Shown here piece by piece: positions 61,637 to 64,000 of a stretch of DNA of 64,000 nt; position 1 is the first letter of the stretch, and every line of letters begins with the position of its first letter. The notes beneath the pieces are model-generated. The model did not search any database. It saw only the letters and a program-made list of their open reading frames with translations, and was not told the origin of the DNA. The stretch spans positions 55,386-119,385 of the forward strand of contig JAURVT010000016.1 in assembly GCA_030655315.1 (NCBI GenBank), written 5' to 3'. The stretch is from Nocardioidaceae bacterium. GTDB taxonomy: Bacteria > Actinomycetota > Actinomycetes > Propionibacteriales > Nocardioidaceae. The translations under genes were made by a program, and so were the position numbers.

Positions 61637-62154
61637 CCGACACCGCCCACGAGACCCACGAGGTCGACCTCGTGGTGAACGGCGCCGCGCACCGGATCGA
61701 CGTGCCCGCCCGCAAGCTGCTCTCGGACGCGATCCGCCAGGACTGTGGCCTCACCGGCACCCACGTGGGCTGCGAGCACGGCGTCTGCGGCGCGTGCACC
61801 GTCCTGGTCGACGGCACACCTGCCCGCTCCTGCCTGATGCTGGCCGTCAGCGCCGACGGCCGCGACGTCACCACCGTCGAGGGCCTCACCGAGCCCGGCG
61901 ACCGGCTCAGCCCGGTGCAGCAGGCCTTCAAGGAGTGCCACGGCCTGCAGTGCGGCTATTGCACCCCGGGGATGGTGATGAGCGCCATCGACCTGTGCAC
62001 GCATCACCCGAAGTCGAGCGAGACCGAGGTCCGCGCGCTGCTGGACGGCAACATGTGCCGCTGCACCGGCTACCAGAACATCGTCAAGGCCGTGATGATG
62101 GGCGGCGAGGCGATGGCCTCCGGCCAGCCGATCAAGACCGCCGAGACGGCTTAA
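61633..62154 (+). CDS. Molybdenum hydroxylase 2Fe-2S small subunit (CoxS/XdhC-type ferredoxin)
   Basis: A 173-residue subunit with the plant-type cluster C-x4-C-x2-C (GCEHGVCGACTVLVDG, near residue 48) and the second cluster in QCGYCTPGMVMS and NMCRCTGYQNIVKA. Until about 61950 codons are actinobacterial in style (third base G or C); after it TAT, CAT, GCT and the stop TAA appear, and the gap to the next gene is different in style. The shift may mark the junction of two sources inside or just after this gene. Confidence 0.92.
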   Translation: MTDTAHETHEVDLVVNGAAHRIDVPARKLLSDAIRQDCGLTGTHVGCEHGVCGACTVLVDGTPARSCLMLAVSADGRDVTTVEGLTEPGDRLSPVQQAFKECHGLQCGYCTPGMVMSAIDLCTHHPKSSETEVRALLDGNMCRCTGYQNIVKAVMMGGEAMASGQPIKTAETA

Positions 62155-62166
62155 GGAGCGAACACC

Positions 62167-64000
62167 ATGGGCGCACCCGACTTCGCCAAGCTGCCGCACA
62201 TCGGCGAGGCCATCCGCCGCAAGGAAGACTATCGCTTCCTCACCGGCGCCGGCAACTACACCGACGACATCACGATGGGCCAGCAGGCCCATTGCATCTT
62301 CGTGCGCTCGCCGCACGCGCATGCCACCCTCAGATCGGTCGACACGGCCGAGGCGCTGAAGATGCCCGGCGTGGTTGGCATCTTCACGGGCAAGGACATC
62401 GAAGGGAAGATGGGGGGCTTGCCGTGCGGCTGGCTCATCAACAATCCCGACGGCACGCCGATGAAGGAGCCGATGCACCCGATCCTCGCGATCAACAAGG
62501 TGCGCTACGTCGGCGACCATGTCGCGATGGTCGTGGCCGAGACGGTCGAGCAGGCGAAGAACGCGGCCGAGGCGGTGGTGGTCGACTACGACGTGCACCA
62601 GGCCCTCGTCAGCGTGGCCGACGCGGCGAAGAAGGCCAGCGGCGTGACCATTCACGACGAGGCGCCCGACAACCAGTGCTACAAGTGGGTGCTCGGCGAC
62701 AAGGCCGGCGTCGATGCGGCTTTCGCCAACGCAGCGCACGTGACGAAGCTCGATCTTGTCAACAACCGGCTGGTGCCCAACGCGATCGAGCCGCGCGTGG
62801 CGATCGGCAACTACAGCCGCGCCACCGAAGAGTATGTGCTGTACGTCAGCAACCAGAACCCGCACGTCGAGCGCCTCCTGATGACGGCCTTCGTGCTCGG
62901 CCTGCCCGAGCACAAGGTGCGCGTGATCGCGCCGGACGTGGGCGGCGGCTTCGGCTCCAAGATCTACCTGTATGCCGAGGACGTGTGCCTCACCTGGGCC
63001 GCCAAGCAGCTCAACCGCAGCATCAAGTGGACCGGCGAGCGCTCGGAGTGTTTCCTGTCGGACGCGCATGGCCGCGATCACGTGAGCCACGCCGAAATGG
63101 CGATGGACAAGGACGGAAAATTCCTGGCCCTGCGCGTGCACACCGACGCGAACCTCGGCGCCTACCTGTCGACCTTCTCGACCGCGATCCCGACCATCCT
63201 GTATGCCACGCTGCTCGCCGGCCAGTACGCCACGCCGCAGATCTACGTCGAGGTCGATGCGTGGTTCACCAATACCGCGCCCGTCGATGCGTACCGGGGC
63301 GCCGGCCGGCCCGAGGCCACCTACCTGCTTGAGCGGCTGGTGTCGCGCTGCGCGTGGGAGCTGAACCTGGGCCAGGACGAGATCCGCCGGCGCAACATGA
63401 TCTCGAGCTTCCCGTACCAGACGCCGGTGGCGCTGCAGTACGACACGGGCAACTTTCCTGCGCTGCTCGATCGCGCCAACGAGCTGGCCGAAGTGTCCGG
63501 CCTGGCCGCGCGCAAGGCCGAGAGCGAAAAGAACGGCAAGCTGCGCGGCATCGGCTACTCCAGCTACATCGAGGCCTGCGGCCTCGCGCCGTCGAACGTC
63601 GCGGGTGCGCTCGGTGCGCGCGCAGGCCTGTTCGAAGCAGGCGAGGTGCGCGTGCATCCCACGGGCAGCGTGACGGTGTTCACCGGCTCGCACAGCCACG
63701 GCCAGGGGCATGAGACGACCTTCGCGCAACTGGTGGCCGCGCGGCTCGGCATCGCGGTCGACGCGGTGGACATCGTGCACGGCGACACCGGCCGCGTGCC
63801 CTTCGGCATGGGCACCTACGGCTCGCGCTCGCTGTCGGTCGGGGGCACTGCGATCATGAAGGCGCTCGACAAGATCGAGGCCAAGGCCAAGAAAATCGCG
63901 GCACACCTGATGGAGGCGAGCGACGCCGACATCGAGTTCGCGAACGGCGAGTTCACGGTCAAGGGCACCGACAAGAAGATCCCGTTCGGCCAGGTGGCGC
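62167..64000 (+). CDS. Molybdenum hydroxylase large subunit, molybdopterin-binding (3' end cut by window)
   Basis: The catalytic subunit, hydroxylating a purine or related heterocycle at the Mo centre. 611 codons are visible without a stop; about 780-800 are usual, so the last fifth is missing. [17 protein letters not shown] starts near residue 258 and AYRGAGRPE at 375-383 is the active-site loop of the non-CO-dehydrogenase (form II) group, lacking the CSFR of true CO dehydrogenase. The ATG follows AAGGAG at 62153-62158. Codons GAA, TAT, CAT, GAT, TTG, GTT and AGA, rare in all other genes here, are common, so the gene looks proteobacterial in origin. Confidence 0.93.
   Translation, partial: MGAPDFAKLPHIGEAIRRKEDYRFLTGAGNYTDDITMGQQAHCIFVRSPHAHATLRSVDTAEALKMPGVVGIFTGKDIEGKMGGLPCGWLINNPDGTPMKEPMHPILAINKVRYVGDHVAMVVAETVEQAKNAAEAVVVDYDVHQALVSVADAAKKASGVTIHDEAPDNQCYKWVLGDKAGVDAAFANAAHVTKLDLVNNRLVPNAIEPRVAIGNYSRATEEYVLYVSNQNPHVERLLMTAFVLGLPEHKVRVIAPDVGGGFGSKIYLYAEDVCLTWAAKQLNRSIKWTGERSECFLSDAHGRDHVSHAEMAMDKDGKFLALRVHTDANLGAYLSTFSTAIPTILYATLLAGQYATPQIYVEVDAWFTNTAPVDAYRGAGRPEATYLLERLVSRCAWELNLGQDEIRRRNMISSFPYQTPVALQYDTGNFPALLDRANELAEVSGLAARKAESEKNGKLRGIGYSSYIEACGLAPSNVAGALGARAGLFEAGEVRVHPTGSVTVFTGSHSHGQGHETTFAQLVAARLGIAVDAVDIVHGDTGRVPFGMGTYGSRSLSVGGTAIMKALDKIEAKAKKIAAHLMEASDADIEFANGEFTVKGTDKKIPFGQVA

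Noticed and set aside
61552..63906. A 784-residue open frame on the minus strand over the molybdenum hydroxylase
   Set aside because: Antisense to the small and large subunits, which have clear Fe-S and molybdopterin motifs on the plus strand; the antisense translation has no domain.
60761..64000. Aerobic carbon monoxide dehydrogenase (coxMSL)
   Set aside because: The large-subunit loop reads AYRGAGR instead of the CSFR-type loop of form I enzymes, and the neighbours are purine-related.

Overview
The window is 64 kb of very GC-rich DNA. Nearly every codon ends in G or C, GTG starts are common, and adjacent genes often overlap by the 4 bases ATGA or GTGA. This, with a monomeric isocitrate dehydrogenase, DtxR-type iron control, MMPL and PucR proteins and many apparently leaderless genes, points to an actinobacterium. 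A member of the Nocardioidaceae or a relative is my inference; there is no rRNA in the window to confirm it. I saw no rRNA, tRNA, CRISPR array, insertion sequence or phage gene.

Layout. 0.0-6.3 kb: an Old Yellow Enzyme (cut by the left edge), monomeric isocitrate dehydrogenase, a DNA glycosylase, an aldo/keto reductase, a MOSC protein and a MarR regulator. 6.4-10.9 kb: a fully overlapping pcaF-pcaB-pcaD-pcaC operon of the beta-ketoadipate pathway with a divergent IclR regulator. 11.0-18.0 kb: L-serine dehydratase, a Rossmann-fold NADP oxidoreductase, a large D-lactate/glycolate-type FAD/Fe-S dehydrogenase with a divergent GntR regulator, and an NAD(P)H-binding protein. 18.0-21.3 kb: a tightly overlapping electron-transfer operon (small Ser/Gly-rich membrane protein, ApbE flavinyltransferase, ferric-reductase-like membrane protein, NuoF-like protein, 3Fe-4S-type ferredoxin). 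21.4-31.2 kb: mixed metabolic genes (HAD phosphatases, hydroxyisobutyrate-type dehydrogenase, DJ-1/PfpI protein, extradiol-dioxygenase-like VOC protein, zinc alcohol dehydrogenase, D-threonine-aldolase-like enzyme, gnd, an XdhC-like protein). 31.2-40.1 kb: an ABC exporter with a LolA-like lipid-binding partner, a lipase, a diacylglycerol kinase, a DUF305 lipoprotein, a GGDEF diguanylate cyclase and an MMPL transporter. 40.1-47.4 kb: a His/Cys-rich metallothionein-like protein, a cobalamin riboswitch with btuFCD, an iron-box-controlled binding protein and a PRISE-type reductase. 47.4-53.6 kb: an MFS exporter with TetR, a DUF2971 protein, and a sugar/inositol-type oxidoreductase plus isomerase pair with a LacI regulator. 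53.7-64 kb: a purine/ureide locus with oxamate carbamoyltransferase genes (allF, allG, allH), a PucR regulator, an NCS2 nucleobase permease and a three-subunit molybdenum hydroxylase that runs off the right edge.

How genes work together. The last 10 kb reads as one nitrogen-scavenging unit: NCS2 imports a purine or related base, the molybdenum hydroxylase oxidises it, and AllFGH makes carbamoyl phosphate and oxamate at the end of the allantoin branch. The XdhC-like protein at 29.5 kb may load the hydroxylase cofactor. The middle enzymes of that pathway are not in the window. Metal and cofactor handling cluster between 40 and 46 kb.

What stands out. (1) A 107-residue protein joins a His-rich domain to a duplicated Cys-rich tail with 19 cysteines. 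(2) Codon use changes abruptly inside the molybdenum hydroxylase operon near 61.95-62.17 kb, from actinobacterial to proteobacterial style, meaning either transfer of the large-subunit gene or a chimeric join. (3) At least nine intergenic spaces, most between converging genes, hold long palindromes; three of these are repeated families, one starting exactly on the stop codon of the upstream gene. (4) The ApbE operon has no recognisable FMN-acceptor protein.
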